Source: Bdellovibrionales bacterium
GTDB taxonomy: Bacteria; Bdellovibrionota; Bdellovibrionia; Bdellovibrionales; Bdellovibrionaceae
DNA length: 55,404 nt
Direction of reading: 5' to 3'
Assembly: GCA_005793345.1 (NCBI GenBank)
Contig: SXSU01000090.1
Span: 1 to 55,404 of the forward strand
Shown one piece after another: positions 18,076-26,494 of the stretch. The translations under genes and the position numbers were made by a program. How positions within the stretch are numbered: position 1 is the stretch's first letter; the number at the start of each line of letters is the position of its first letter. Below the pieces are notes generated by a model, which did no database searches, had not been told where the DNA came from, and saw only the letters and a program-made list of their open reading frames with translations.

Positions 18076-18190
18076 ATAACTGCTTATGATTAAGTCTGAT
18101 CAGCTTGCACTGATTATATGCTAGACAAAATCATGCGCCGTTATTTTCTTGTTTGTTTGGGGCGATTTTCAATCACCCTGAATTATGAAA
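18076..18190. repeat. Composite palindromic repeat, copy 5 (A-B1-partial B2)
   Basis: Begins one base after the permease stop with AATAACTGCTTATGATTAAG, continues through an apex with CAGCTTGCACTG to AAAATCATGCGCCGTTATTT, then spacer CTTGTTTGTTTGG, B1 and a truncated B2 (AATTATGAAAAG). It separates two genes that should be one operon (permease and ATPase). Confidence 0.87.
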
Positions 18191-18206
18191 AGAAAAAGGA
18201 TTTAAT

Positions 18207-19571
18207 ATGACGCAACATAGTTCTCATACTTTAGCAGAATTAAGAAATGTCTACCAAACTTTTCAATTGGATTCTGGTCGGAAATTAAAAGTTTTAGAAA
18301 ATATTAATTTATCGCTCTATGATAATGAAGTGTTAGTTTTATTGGGTCCTTCTGGTTCTGGAAAATCAACTTGTCTTCGTATTTTGGCAGGCCTTTTAAA
18401 ACCTACCCATGGAAAAGTTTTTGTTGAAGAAAAAGTTTTACATGATGCAAATACTGATGTTGCATTGGTCTTTCAAAGTTTTGCGTTGTTACCATGGCTA
18501 AATGTTGCAGATAATATCGCCTTAGGTTTAAAACCTTTGAATCTTACTAAAGAAGAAGTGGATTTTCGAGTAAAACGAGCCATTGATATCGTGGGCTTAG
18601 AAGGATTCGAAGAAGCATATCCAAAAGAACTATCTGGGGGAATGAAGCAAAGAGTGGGATTTGCAAGAGCCGTTGTGATGGAAAGACCAATTTTATGTTT
18701 GGATGAACCCTTTAGTGCTTTAGATATTTTAACAGCAGAAACCCTTCGAAAAGAAATTTTAAATCTCTGGTTATCAAAAAAAACTGCAATTAAATCAATT
18801 GTATTAATTACTCATAATATAACAGAAGCTGTTTCAATGGGAAGTCGTATTTTAGTCATGGGCTCTAACCCAGGACAAATTAGATACACAATCAGAAATG
18901 AATTATCCTATCCACGGGATGAAAAGAGTGTCGCATTTAAAAATTTAGTAGAAATTATTAGGGATGTCTTAACCGAAGCGATAATTCCAGATACTCCTGA
19001 TTGGGTTCCGCCTGCATTGCAAGGGCAAGCAGTTGAAGCTCCACCTCATGTAAATATGACTGAAGTAGTGGGGTTATTAGAATTAGTTTATGAAGAGGGT
19101 GGGCGAGCAGATGCTTTTTCTTTAGCGCCAAAATTAATGAAGGACTCTTTACAAATCTTATTAATGGCAAAAGCTGCCGAGCTCTTAGATTTTGTTGATA
19201 CACCTAAAAATCAAATCGTGCTTACAGATTTAGGTAAGCATTTTATTAAAGCTGATATTAATCGTCGAAAAGAAATGATTCATGAAGGGCTCATGCAGTT
19301 AAAACTTACTCAGTTATTTTATCATCGACTTTTTAATAGCGATAGTATGTCCATGTCTAAAGACGAAGCCATTCAAACTATTCATGAATGGTTACCAAAT
19401 GAAAATCCAGAAACTGTATTTGATACTTTGATACAGTGGGCCCGATACGGGGAATTATTTGGATATAATGATGATAGTAAAGAAGTTTATATAGATAAAG
19501 AAGATGATGATGAGGTCAAGCCATCAGATGCTACAAGTGATAGTTTTAAAAAAGATTTAGGAGATGAGTAA
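18207..19571 (+). CDS. ABC transporter ATP-binding protein with C-terminal AAA-associated domain
   Basis: A 454-residue protein. Residues 1-265 are a nitrate/taurine-type ABC ATPase: Walker A LGPSGSGKST, Q-loop VFQSFALLPW, signature LSGGMKQR, Walker B ILCLDEPFSAL and switch LITHNITEA. The C-terminal part (about 285-430) resembles the AAA-associated C-terminal domain found on some ATPases of this type, with TEVVGLLELVYEEGGRADAF near its start; it may be regulatory. An acidic tail ends the protein. It energises the 607-residue double permease upstream. Confidence 0.85.
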   Translation: MTQHSSHTLAELRNVYQTFQLDSGRKLKVLENINLSLYDNEVLVLLGPSGSGKSTCLRILAGLLKPTHGKVFVEEKVLHDANTDVALVFQSFALLPWLNVADNIALGLKPLNLTKEEVDFRVKRAIDIVGLEGFEEAYPKELSGGMKQRVGFARAVVMERPILCLDEPFSALDILTAETLRKEILNLWLSKKTAIKSIVLITHNITEAVSMGSRILVMGSNPGQIRYTIRNELSYPRDEKSVAFKNLVEIIRDVLTEAIIPDTPDWVPPALQGQAVEAPPHVNMTEVVGLLELVYEEGGRADAFSLAPKLMKDSLQILLMAKAAELLDFVDTPKNQIVLTDLGKHFIKADINRRKEMIHEGLMQLKLTQLFYHRLFNSDSMSMSKDEAIQTIHEWLPNENPETVFDTLIQWARYGELFGYNDDSKEVYIDKEDDDEVKPSDATSDSFKKDLGDE

Positions 19572-20621
19572 TTAATAATACTCTATCATTTTTTTTAGAC
19601 CTTCAAGGTCTGAAATATTATTTGAAAACTCAGGAATCCGCAAAACTTCAATTTTTTGATCAAATAAAATTTGATCAAAAAATTCTAATTTATTTTTATA
19701 ATAATCATTTAATTTTATGCAATATTGATCTGCAGTTGAACCAGATTTAAAGGGAGCTGGTAACCATTCTGGATAGGATCGATTAATTGTAAGAGTGGTT
19801 AAATGATAACCCTTCATTTTTAATTGATTTGCAAAATTTTGCGCTTCTTTTATTTTGGCTCTATCAAAAGCTGTCACCAAATTAAAAACTGTGTTTTTAT
19901 CATATAATAGATTTTGAATTTCTTCTGAACGAACAAACAAATCTTTTTGAATTGAACCTACATTATTAAAAAAATCTCGAAGTTGAATTACAAAATCTGA
20001 TCCTGTTAAAATTTGCAAAATATTTAAAATTTTTGATGTCGTATTTTGAAATAAAACGCCCCAAAATGTAGTGTTCGGTTCAATTGAACTTTGTACCCAT
20101 TTGTGAATAGACTCATTAAAAAGTTGAGAAATTTTTGCAGGAGCTTCTAGAAAATCTATTGCATGTTGAGTCGGTGGGGTATCTAAAATAATCAAATCAT
20201 AAATTCCACTTTTATAACTTGAGTATAATTTTTCAATTGCCGTAAATTCTTGGGAACCACTCAATGTAGTCGACAATTGTTGGTAGAGTTTATTATTTGA
20301 TAAATTTTCTAAAAGTTTGGGATTTAAACCCTTATTTGCAGCTTTTTTTAAAAAGGTATCAAAAATCAATTTGCTATTTAAAACAGAAGCCCAAAGTTCA
20401 CCATGGGCTTGAGTTTTTAAAACTAAATATTCTAGGCCATCGTCTTTAATGTTTAATGTACTTGCTAAGCGCTTTGCAGGATCAACAGTCAAAACTAAGG
20501 TTTTCTTACCTTGTTCCGCAGCCCATAAGCCAAGACTTGCTGATACACTCGTTTTACCAACACCGCCACTGCCAATGCAAATTATAATTTTAGCTGACCT
20601 AAAGTGTGAATTAGTAATCAT
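19572..20621 (-). CDS. ArsA/GET3-like ATPase, second of a pair
   Basis: A 349-residue deviant-Walker P-loop ATPase. CIGSGGVGKTSVSASLGLWA carries the GKT loop near residue 20; TVDPAKRLASTL and LIILDTPPTQHAIDFL are the switch regions of the ArsA_ATPase family. The protein has no Cys-rich arsenite site that I can recognise. It overlaps the upstream paralogue by four bases, so the two probably form a heterodimer, like the two halves of ArsA or a GET3 dimer. No ars genes are nearby, so arsenic export is unlikely; a chaperone-like or protein-targeting role is possible. Confidence 0.75.
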   Translation of the reverse strand: MITNSHFRSAKIIICIGSGGVGKTSVSASLGLWAAEQGKKTLVLTVDPAKRLASTLNIKDDGLEYLVLKTQAHGELWASVLNSKLIFDTFLKKAANKGLNPKLLENLSNNKLYQQLSTTLSGSQEFTAIEKLYSSYKSGIYDLIILDTPPTQHAIDFLEAPAKISQLFNESIHKWVQSSIEPNTTFWGVLFQNTTSKILNILQILTGSDFVIQLRDFFNNVGSIQKDLFVRSEEIQNLLYDKNTVFNLVTAFDRAKIKEAQNFANQLKMKGYHLTTLTINRSYPEWLPAPFKSGSTADQYCIKLNDYYKNKLEFFDQILFDQKIEVLRIPEFSNNISDLEGLKKMIEYY

Positions 20622-21571
20622 AGTGTTTGATACTCCTTAAATTCAAAATTTAGATTTAATGGAAAAAAAGGAGTAGACATTAAGTCGAGTAAAATTTCAG
20701 AATTACTTTCGTAAAAAAATGGAATTTGTAAAAAATCACTACTATTACTTGTGTTACTTTTACTAATATTGTTCAGTTCAAATTTTTTAAAACAATCACT
20801 TTCAATCAATTGATTGATTAGTGATTTTTCGAAAATAATTTTATTTTTAAGAGTATTGATAAATTTTAACTCAGAATCAGAAGAACCCTGTAACGAATCA
20901 ATTTCAGTTTGATTTAATAGTTTATTAATAACAAGATGGGGTTTGATTTGTGTTTCGTTGTAAAGTAATTGGGCTAGTTCTATGGATTCAATGACAGGTA
21001 ATTCTTCGGGCAAACACGTTATCCAATAATTACATACATTTTTATTTTTAATTATTTCGAGGATACCACGGGTTTGTTCTCCCATGGGGCCAATGGGAAT
21101 AGCTTCAAGCATTCCACGTGGTGCTTTTAATAATGAAATCATATGTCCAGTTGAGAATCCATCGACAACAATACAATCAAATTTTAAGGGAGGACCAACT
21201 TTGCGCAAGCCACTTGTGATTTTACCTAAAATGGAAAGTTCTGGTAAGCTAGGTGCAACTTCTATTAAGCTTTTGCTTAATTTATTTTCAAAAAATAAAT
21301 TATACAGGGCTTCAATTTTTAATAAGTGAAGTGCGTACTCCTTAAGACAGTCTGCTCCAGACCATATAGCTATTGAAAGGTTTTGCTTCCATTGTAGTGG
21401 AGCATAAGAAATTGGAATTTGTAAGTGGTCGGTAAAAAAACTTATTTGACCAAGCTCTATGAGTAGGACTGATAGTCCTTTTTGAGAAAGATGTTTTGCT
21501 AAAGCTAGCGCAACACAGCTCTTACCTACGCCACCTTTTCCAGTTACAAAATGAATTTTTTGCTCAATCAT
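20618..21571 (-). CDS. ArsA/GET3-like ATPase, first of a pair
   Basis: A 317-residue P-loop ATPase with FVTGKGGVGKSCVALALA at the N-terminus (deviant Walker A with the signature Lys) and FDCIVVDGFSTGHMISLL as the switch II region, where the usual DTxPTGH is changed to DGFSTGH. It is more diverged than its partner encoded next with a four-base overlap. Asymmetric pairs like this suggest that one subunit has a modified nucleotide cycle. Function unknown; arsenite transport is not supported by the context. Confidence 0.7.
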   Translation of the reverse strand: MIEQKIHFVTGKGGVGKSCVALALAKHLSQKGLSVLLIELGQISFFTDHLQIPISYAPLQWKQNLSIAIWSGADCLKEYALHLLKIEALYNLFFENKLSKSLIEVAPSLPELSILGKITSGLRKVGPPLKFDCIVVDGFSTGHMISLLKAPRGMLEAIPIGPMGEQTRGILEIIKNKNVCNYWITCLPEELPVIESIELAQLLYNETQIKPHLVINKLLNQTEIDSLQGSSDSELKFINTLKNKIIFEKSLINQLIESDCFKKFELNNISKSNTSNSSDFLQIPFFYESNSEILLDLMSTPFFPLNLNFEFKEYQTL

Positions 21572-21586
21572 TTCAACAGTATTTCA

Positions 21587-21615
21587 TTGATTTTAGATCT
21601 TGTCTCTACTATACC
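21587..21615 (+). promoter_or_regulatory. Candidate sigma-70-type promoter of tig
   Basis: TTGATT at 21587-21592, then 17 bases, then TATACC at 21610-21615, about 33 bases before the trigger factor ATG. The spacing is ideal and the location fits, but both boxes deviate slightly from consensus. Confidence 0.5.
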
Positions 21616-21647
21616 CTAGGCGGCATAGAAATTAAAAAGGAGTCTCA

Positions 21648-22958
21648 ATGAAGACACAAGTCGAAAAAGTATCGCAATTAAAAAGAAAATTAAGCGTAGA
21701 AATTCCAGCTGAAGTTGTAAGTTCAACATTTGATCGCTTATTTAAAAAAGCTCAAAAGGAAGCTGATATTAAGGGATTTAGAAAAGGTAAAGCACCCTTG
21801 GCTACAATAAAAACAGTTTATGGCCAAAAAATAAAATATGATGCAGCTAATGAATTATTACAATTAGGTTTTTCATCAGGTTTAAAGGAGCATTCTTTAA
21901 ATCCAGTAGATTATCCTCAATTTGAATTTGATGAAGTACAAGAAGATACTGGATTTTCATTTTCAGCTGACTTTGAAGTGAGCCCTGAAGTTGAATTAAA
22001 AAAATATGAAGGTCTACAAATTTTTAAAGAACAATATAATTTTAATGAATCCGAAGTAGACAATATTTTAAATAATATTCGTAAAAGCAGAGCTAATCAA
22101 GTTCCTGTTTTAGAGCAAAGGCCTGCACAAATTGATGATGTTGCTGTTATTGACTTTGAAGGTTTTGTAGATGGAAAGCCACTTGATGGAGGAACGGGAA
22201 AAGATTTTAGTTTGGAATTAGGTTCAAAGTCTTTTATTGAAGGTTTTGAAGAGGGTGTTGTTGGAATGACAGTTGGCTCTCAAAAAACATTGAATTTAAA
22301 ATTTCCAGAAAATTATCAAGCAACAGAGATTGCTGGCAAAGCAGTTGAATTTAAAGTGACTCTTACAGCACTTAAGAAAAAAGAACTTCCTGAGTTGACA
22401 GATGAATTTGTAAAATCATTAGGTGGAATTTCTAGTCTTGAAGATTTAAAAAATAATATCAGAACAGATATTCAGCAGTCAGAAAAAAAACGTATTGAAA
22501 GTGAATTTAAAGATCGTGTTTTTAAAGCATTAGTTGATGCAAATCCAGTTGAAGTTCCAGCTTCATTATTAAAGCAACAAAAGGAAGGCCTAATCGAAGA
22601 CTTCAAAAAAAGAATGCAGCAACAGGGTATGGGTGATGCAGAATTTGCTGAATATGTTCAAAAATGGGATAAAGAGTTTGATCAAAATGCAAAAGAAATT
22701 TTACAAGCGGCCTATATTACTGGTGAGATTTCTAAGAAACATGAGCTTTTTGCTAAAAAAGAGGATATTGATAAAAAAATAACTGATTATGTTGCAACTT
22801 CAGGTATTGAAGAGAAAAAAGTTCGTGAACATTTTTTAAGACCAGAATACGCTGATCGATTTATACATTCAATAACGGAAGAAAAAGTTTTTGAATTTAT
22901 TGTTTCTAAATCAGTTGTTACTGAAGTTAAAAAAGATCAACTTCCTTCAAAAAAATGA
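21648..22958 (+). CDS. tig: Trigger factor, ribosome-associated chaperone
   Basis: A 436-residue protein of normal trigger-factor length. The ribosome-binding signature GFRKGKAP is near residues 43-50, a FKBP-type peptidyl-prolyl isomerase domain spans about 150-245 (VIDFEGFVDGKPLDGG...), and a helical charged C-terminal chaperone domain follows. AAGGAG stands seven bases before the ATG. It assists folding of nascent chains at the ribosome exit. It stands alone, divergent from the ArsA-like pair, and ends at a good intrinsic terminator; the usual clpP-clpX neighbours are absent. Confidence 0.93.
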   Translation: MKTQVEKVSQLKRKLSVEIPAEVVSSTFDRLFKKAQKEADIKGFRKGKAPLATIKTVYGQKIKYDAANELLQLGFSSGLKEHSLNPVDYPQFEFDEVQEDTGFSFSADFEVSPEVELKKYEGLQIFKEQYNFNESEVDNILNNIRKSRANQVPVLEQRPAQIDDVAVIDFEGFVDGKPLDGGTGKDFSLELGSKSFIEGFEEGVVGMTVGSQKTLNLKFPENYQATEIAGKAVEFKVTLTALKKKELPELTDEFVKSLGGISSLEDLKNNIRTDIQQSEKKRIESEFKDRVFKALVDANPVEVPASLLKQQKEGLIEDFKKRMQQQGMGDAEFAEYVQKWDKEFDQNAKEILQAAYITGEISKKHELFAKKEDIDKKITDYVATSGIEEKKVREHFLRPEYADRFIHSITEEKVFEFIVSKSVVTEVKKDQLPSKK

Positions 22959-22983
22959 GTTAATCAAAAATTGTTTTGTTTTT

Positions 22984-23014
22984 AAATGGGATGATTATTA
23001 ATCATCCCATTTTT
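22984..23014 (+). terminator. Intrinsic terminator after tig
   Basis: AAATGGGATGAT and ATCATCCCATTT pair perfectly over 12 bases around a five-base loop and run into a T-rich tail (TTTTC). It begins 26 bases after the tig stop. Confidence 0.85.
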
Positions 23015-23025
23015 CATTCATAATC

Positions 23026-23127
23026 GGGGTGTTTAAAAAATCACCCCCAACAAACATGAAAATAATGGCGAATGATTTTGTCTCGCATATAATCGTGATA
23101 CGATCAGACTTAATCATGAGCAGTTAT
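23026..23127. repeat. Composite palindromic repeat, copy 6 (B1-A)
   Basis: B1 (23026-23047, GGGGTG/CACCCC) leads through spacer AACAAACATGAAAATAATGG to module A, ending in GACTTAATCATGAGCAGTTAT. The left arm is of the second class (CGAATGATTTTGTCTCGCAT). The stop codon of the secreted protein gene (23124-23126) is inside the right end. Confidence 0.87.
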
Positions 23128-24482
23128 CTTGGAGGTTCATAATTCAATCTGTTAACAGATTGATCTGTTATTGGTAATCTATGATCATTCGAAAATACAA
23201 AAACCAATGGCACCCTTTCAGTATCCGTAGCATTAATTAATGTTTTAATTACCCATCCAGGACTTGCCATTTCACCTCTTACATTTGCATCTCCTTGACC
23301 AATAACATTGGCAAGTTGTTCATGTCCTGGAACTTTCCAAAAATTTTTAACCTCATTAAAAACATCATCTGTAATAGTATAATTCTGAAGTTCTTGAATC
23401 CGTCGACTTAGATCTGGTCCTCTATCTGGAGGTGGAAACTCATATGACGTAACTAATTTGTCTCCTATAGGAATATTGCCTATCCACTGAGTACAGCAAT
23501 TAAATCCCCCTTTAGCACAATATCCTTCAAGCATCCATGGTAATTTAAGCGGATGTTCCCATCCTATATATTTTGGACTTACAGCAGTTTCCATATAACG
23601 ATTAAGTCTTTGTGCTTCAGTTGATTTGAAAAGTAAAATTGGAAAAGGAGTATTGTTTGAAACAATTCTGATTTCAGATTTTTTGCCACCATGAGAATAA
23701 AAAGAACCTTTGTGAATAACAGCTGCATGTCCCACAACTGTCATGTAATTATGGTTTGAAAGAATTAATTCCTTGAATAAATCAAATGAATTAGCACTTA
23801 CATTTATAAATAATTTTTCTGGACCTAAAACATTAGGATCAGTATGACTAGGATATTGAACAATTCTAGTTTGAGCATCTGTTTGTGCAAGATATTGTCC
23901 GACAAGTGAGTCAGGTGAAACATTATGTATATCATTTCCATAAAAGTTCTCTTGAGTTTCTTTGAGGCTCAAATCACCTAATAAAAATTTCCAGTTTTTT
24001 TTACCCTTACTTTTTAAATGTACCATTCTTTTAGCGATCAAAGGTTCCGTGAGGTGATTATCTATTAATACTTTTCGAAGGGCATTCTGTAATATTAGGA
24101 TTCCATTATAAGAAGGATTATTTACTGCCTCAAGGGTTAATTCGTCATTTAATTTTTTTAAATTTTCTCGATAAAGTGGAAGATCTGAATTTTGCAATAT
24201 CGCGATTAAATCATAATCATGAAAAAATTCATTATTAAAGTTAAAATATTTTACATCAAATTTCTTTAATTGGATGAAAATTTCTTTTTCAGAATCATTT
24301 AAAAAATCCAAATGATAATTTTGAATGTTAAATGAATTAACAAGTTTATTTTTAGTATTAAAAAACAATTCAGAACATGTATTGTTTTTTGCAAAACTCG
24401 ATTCATAAATTGTGATCAATATAAATATTTTTAAGATCAAAATTGTGAAAGTAAATAAGGGTACATTCTTTTGGTTTTTCAT
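23124..24482 (-). CDS. Secreted protein of unknown function
   Basis: A 452-residue protein with a clear signal peptide (hydrophobic to about residue 31, ending near SSFAKN). I do not recognise the family. The C-terminal half has distinctive blocks: MTVVGHAAVIHKGSFYSHGGKK, EGYCAKGGFNCCTQWIGNIPIG (four Cys-region residues, possibly disulfides), and FSNDHRLPITDQ. No membrane segment follows the signal, so it should be periplasmic or secreted. The TAA stop is supplied by repeat copy 6. Confidence 0.65.
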   Translation of the reverse strand: MKNQKNVPLFTFTILILKIFILITIYESSFAKNNTCSELFFNTKNKLVNSFNIQNYHLDFLNDSEKEIFIQLKKFDVKYFNFNNEFFHDYDLIAILQNSDLPLYRENLKKLNDELTLEAVNNPSYNGILILQNALRKVLIDNHLTEPLIAKRMVHLKSKGKKNWKFLLGDLSLKETQENFYGNDIHNVSPDSLVGQYLAQTDAQTRIVQYPSHTDPNVLGPEKLFINVSANSFDLFKELILSNHNYMTVVGHAAVIHKGSFYSHGGKKSEIRIVSNNTPFPILLFKSTEAQRLNRYMETAVSPKYIGWEHPLKLPWMLEGYCAKGGFNCCTQWIGNIPIGDKLVTSYEFPPPDRGPDLSRRIQELQNYTITDDVFNEVKNFWKVPGHEQLANVIGQGDANVRGEMASPGWVIKTLINATDTERVPLVFVFSNDHRLPITDQSVNRLNYEPPR

Positions 24483-24705
24483 TACATTTACATCCTGTTA
24501 ATATAATCCATTAAACTATTTTAAGTAATCAAGGTCTGATCAACTGTTCTGATTATTTCAAACACCATCTTAATTAGAGTTTTAAATATCATAAAAATAA
24601 AAAAAATCTAGAGATTGAATAGTTAAAGGTAAAATAAATAAAGATTAATAAAAATAAATTCACATGTGTAAAAAGTAATGACATCTAATATTTACAATTC
24701 ACATT

Positions 24706-25219
24706 CTATTTCTGTGAGTCAGTGGTTTCAATTTTACCTACAATAAGTCTTGCCCCTTTTTGAAAAGTAAAATAGGACCAACACCAATTTAGAAAAACAA
24801 AGATTTTATTTTTAAAATCTATCAGAAAAAAAATATGTATTACAAGCCATGCTAACCATGCTAAAATACCTGAAACTTGTAATCCCTTATATTGTAGAAT
24901 TGCTTTTTTTCGTCCAATGGTAGCCATCATTCCTTTGTCGAGGTAAATAAAGGGAGTATAAGGTAAATTATTTATTTTTCGGAGAATATTTTTTGCAGCA
25001 TGTTCTCCTTGTTGAAGGGCGACAGGAGCCAAGCCAGGAAGTGGTAATCCATTATTTTTTAATTTGAAATGTGCCAAATCTCCAATAACAAAGACATCTT
25101 CATGATTATCAATATTTAAAAAATCATTTACAATAACTCTTCCTAACTGATCAAGTTGAGTCCCTAGTTGCATACTTAGTTTAGAAGGTTCAACTCCGGC
25201 TGCCCAAATTACAGTTTGG
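24706..25219 (-). pseudogene. ndh: Truncated type II NADH dehydrogenase (C-terminal remnant)
   Basis: In one frame from 25219 the translation begins TQTVIWAAGVEPSKLS and continues with RVIVNDFL, DVFVIGDLAHF (FAD-binding), APVALQQGEHAAKN and a C-terminal membrane-binding stretch (LAWLAWLVIHIFFLIDF). These are the last two fifths of an NDH-2. The NADH-binding half and the first FAD motif are gone; the homologous sequence begins two bases after the stop of fba. This points to a deletion whose endpoint fell at the end of fba. The internal ATG at 25173 could only give a non-functional 155-residue piece. Confidence 0.85.
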
Positions 25220-25221
25220 GT

Positions 25222-26301
25222 TTATAAAGTATTAACAGAGTTTAAATCTTTAAAGGCTTGTTCAAGGCGTGTTACCATACTCACTTGACTAGCTCTAATC
25301 CAAACTCTTGGATCGTAGAATTTTTTATTTGGTTTGTCTGCGCCGTCGGGGTTACCGATTTGTCCTTGTAAGTAACTTTGATTTTTTAAATAATATTCTC
25401 GAATACCATTCCATGTTGCCCATTGAGTATCAGTATCAATATTCATTTTAACAACACCGTAACTTATTGACTCTGAAATTTCTTCTGGGCTAGAGCCTGA
25501 TCCACCATGAAATACAAAGTTTAAAGTATTTTCAGGAAGTCCCATTTCTTTAGAACAATATTTTTGCGAGTTAGCTAAAATTTTTGGAGTTAGTTTTACA
25601 TTTCCTGGGGCATAAACACCATGAACGTTTCCAAATGAAGCTGCGATTGTAAAACGAGGACTCACTTTACTTAAAATTTTATATGCATATGCAACGTCAC
25701 TTGGTTGTGTGTAGAGAGCAGAGTTATCCATTCCAGAATTATCAACTCCGTCTTCTTCGCCCCCAGTGCATCCAAGTTCTATTTCAAGAGTCATTTTCAT
25801 TTTGTTCATGCGCTCAAGATATTTTGCACAAGTTTCAATATTTTCTTCAAGACTTTCTTCAGAGAGGTCTAACATGTGTGAACTAAATAATGGTTTTCCT
25901 GTTTTTTCAAAATGACGTTCACCATAATCAAGTAGTCCATCTATCCATGGCAATAATTTTTTAGCAGCATGATCAGTATGGACAATCACTGGAACACCAT
26001 AGTGTTCTGCCATAGTATGAATATATTGTGCACCACTTACTGCACCTAGAATATTTGATTGTTGACCGGGAAGCTTGAGTCCTTTTCCTGCAACAAATTG
26101 AGCGCCACCATTTGAGAATTGAATAATTACTGGGGATTTAGATTTTGCTGCAGCCTCCATCACAGAATTAATTGAGTCTGTATTTATAACGTTAACTCCT
26201 GGTAGTGCGCATTTATTTATTTTGCAAAACGAAAATATTTTTTGAATATCATCGCCAGTCACTACGCCTGGTTTTACAAAGTCTAAAATTTTATTTGCCA
26301 T
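25222..26301 (-). CDS. fbaA: Class II fructose-bisphosphate aldolase
   Basis: A 359-residue protein of the FbaA type with normal length and intact C-terminus. The zinc-site blocks include VPVIVHTDHAAKKLLPW, the catalytic Asp in that segment, LEIELGCTGGEEDGVDN, FGNVHGVYAPGNVKL and FVFHGGSGSS. It interconverts fructose-1,6-bisphosphate with glyceraldehyde-3-phosphate and dihydroxyacetone phosphate. It is divergent from a class I enzyme of the same reaction. AAGGAAG lies a few bases before the ATG. Confidence 0.93.
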   Translation of the reverse strand: MANKILDFVKPGVVTGDDIQKIFSFCKINKCALPGVNVINTDSINSVMEAAAKSKSPVIIQFSNGGAQFVAGKGLKLPGQQSNILGAVSGAQYIHTMAEHYGVPVIVHTDHAAKKLLPWIDGLLDYGERHFEKTGKPLFSSHMLDLSEESLEENIETCAKYLERMNKMKMTLEIELGCTGGEEDGVDNSGMDNSALYTQPSDVAYAYKILSKVSPRFTIAASFGNVHGVYAPGNVKLTPKILANSQKYCSKEMGLPENTLNFVFHGGSGSSPEEISESISYGVVKMNIDTDTQWATWNGIREYYLKNQSYLQGQIGNPDGADKPNKKFYDPRVWIRASQVSMVTRLEQAFKDLNSVNTL

Positions 26302-26494
26302 GATACTTCCTTTTTTAATTTTTTGTTTAAGATTTAAAAAACATCATACAGCTTAGTGATGGGTCAAGATCAATTGAAAATTAAGTATTTAATTTTTTTG
26401 AGACTTACTTTGTCGAGGAGCTGGTTTTTCTTGATTTCAGAAATTTAAATGTTTAGGTTTGTTGCAATATTTATATAATTTGGAAGGAGCGCGG

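Noticed and set aside
19572..21571. Arsenite efflux operon
   Set aside because: Despite ArsA-like ATPases there is no arsB, arsR, arsD or arsC nearby and no arsenite-binding Cys cluster.
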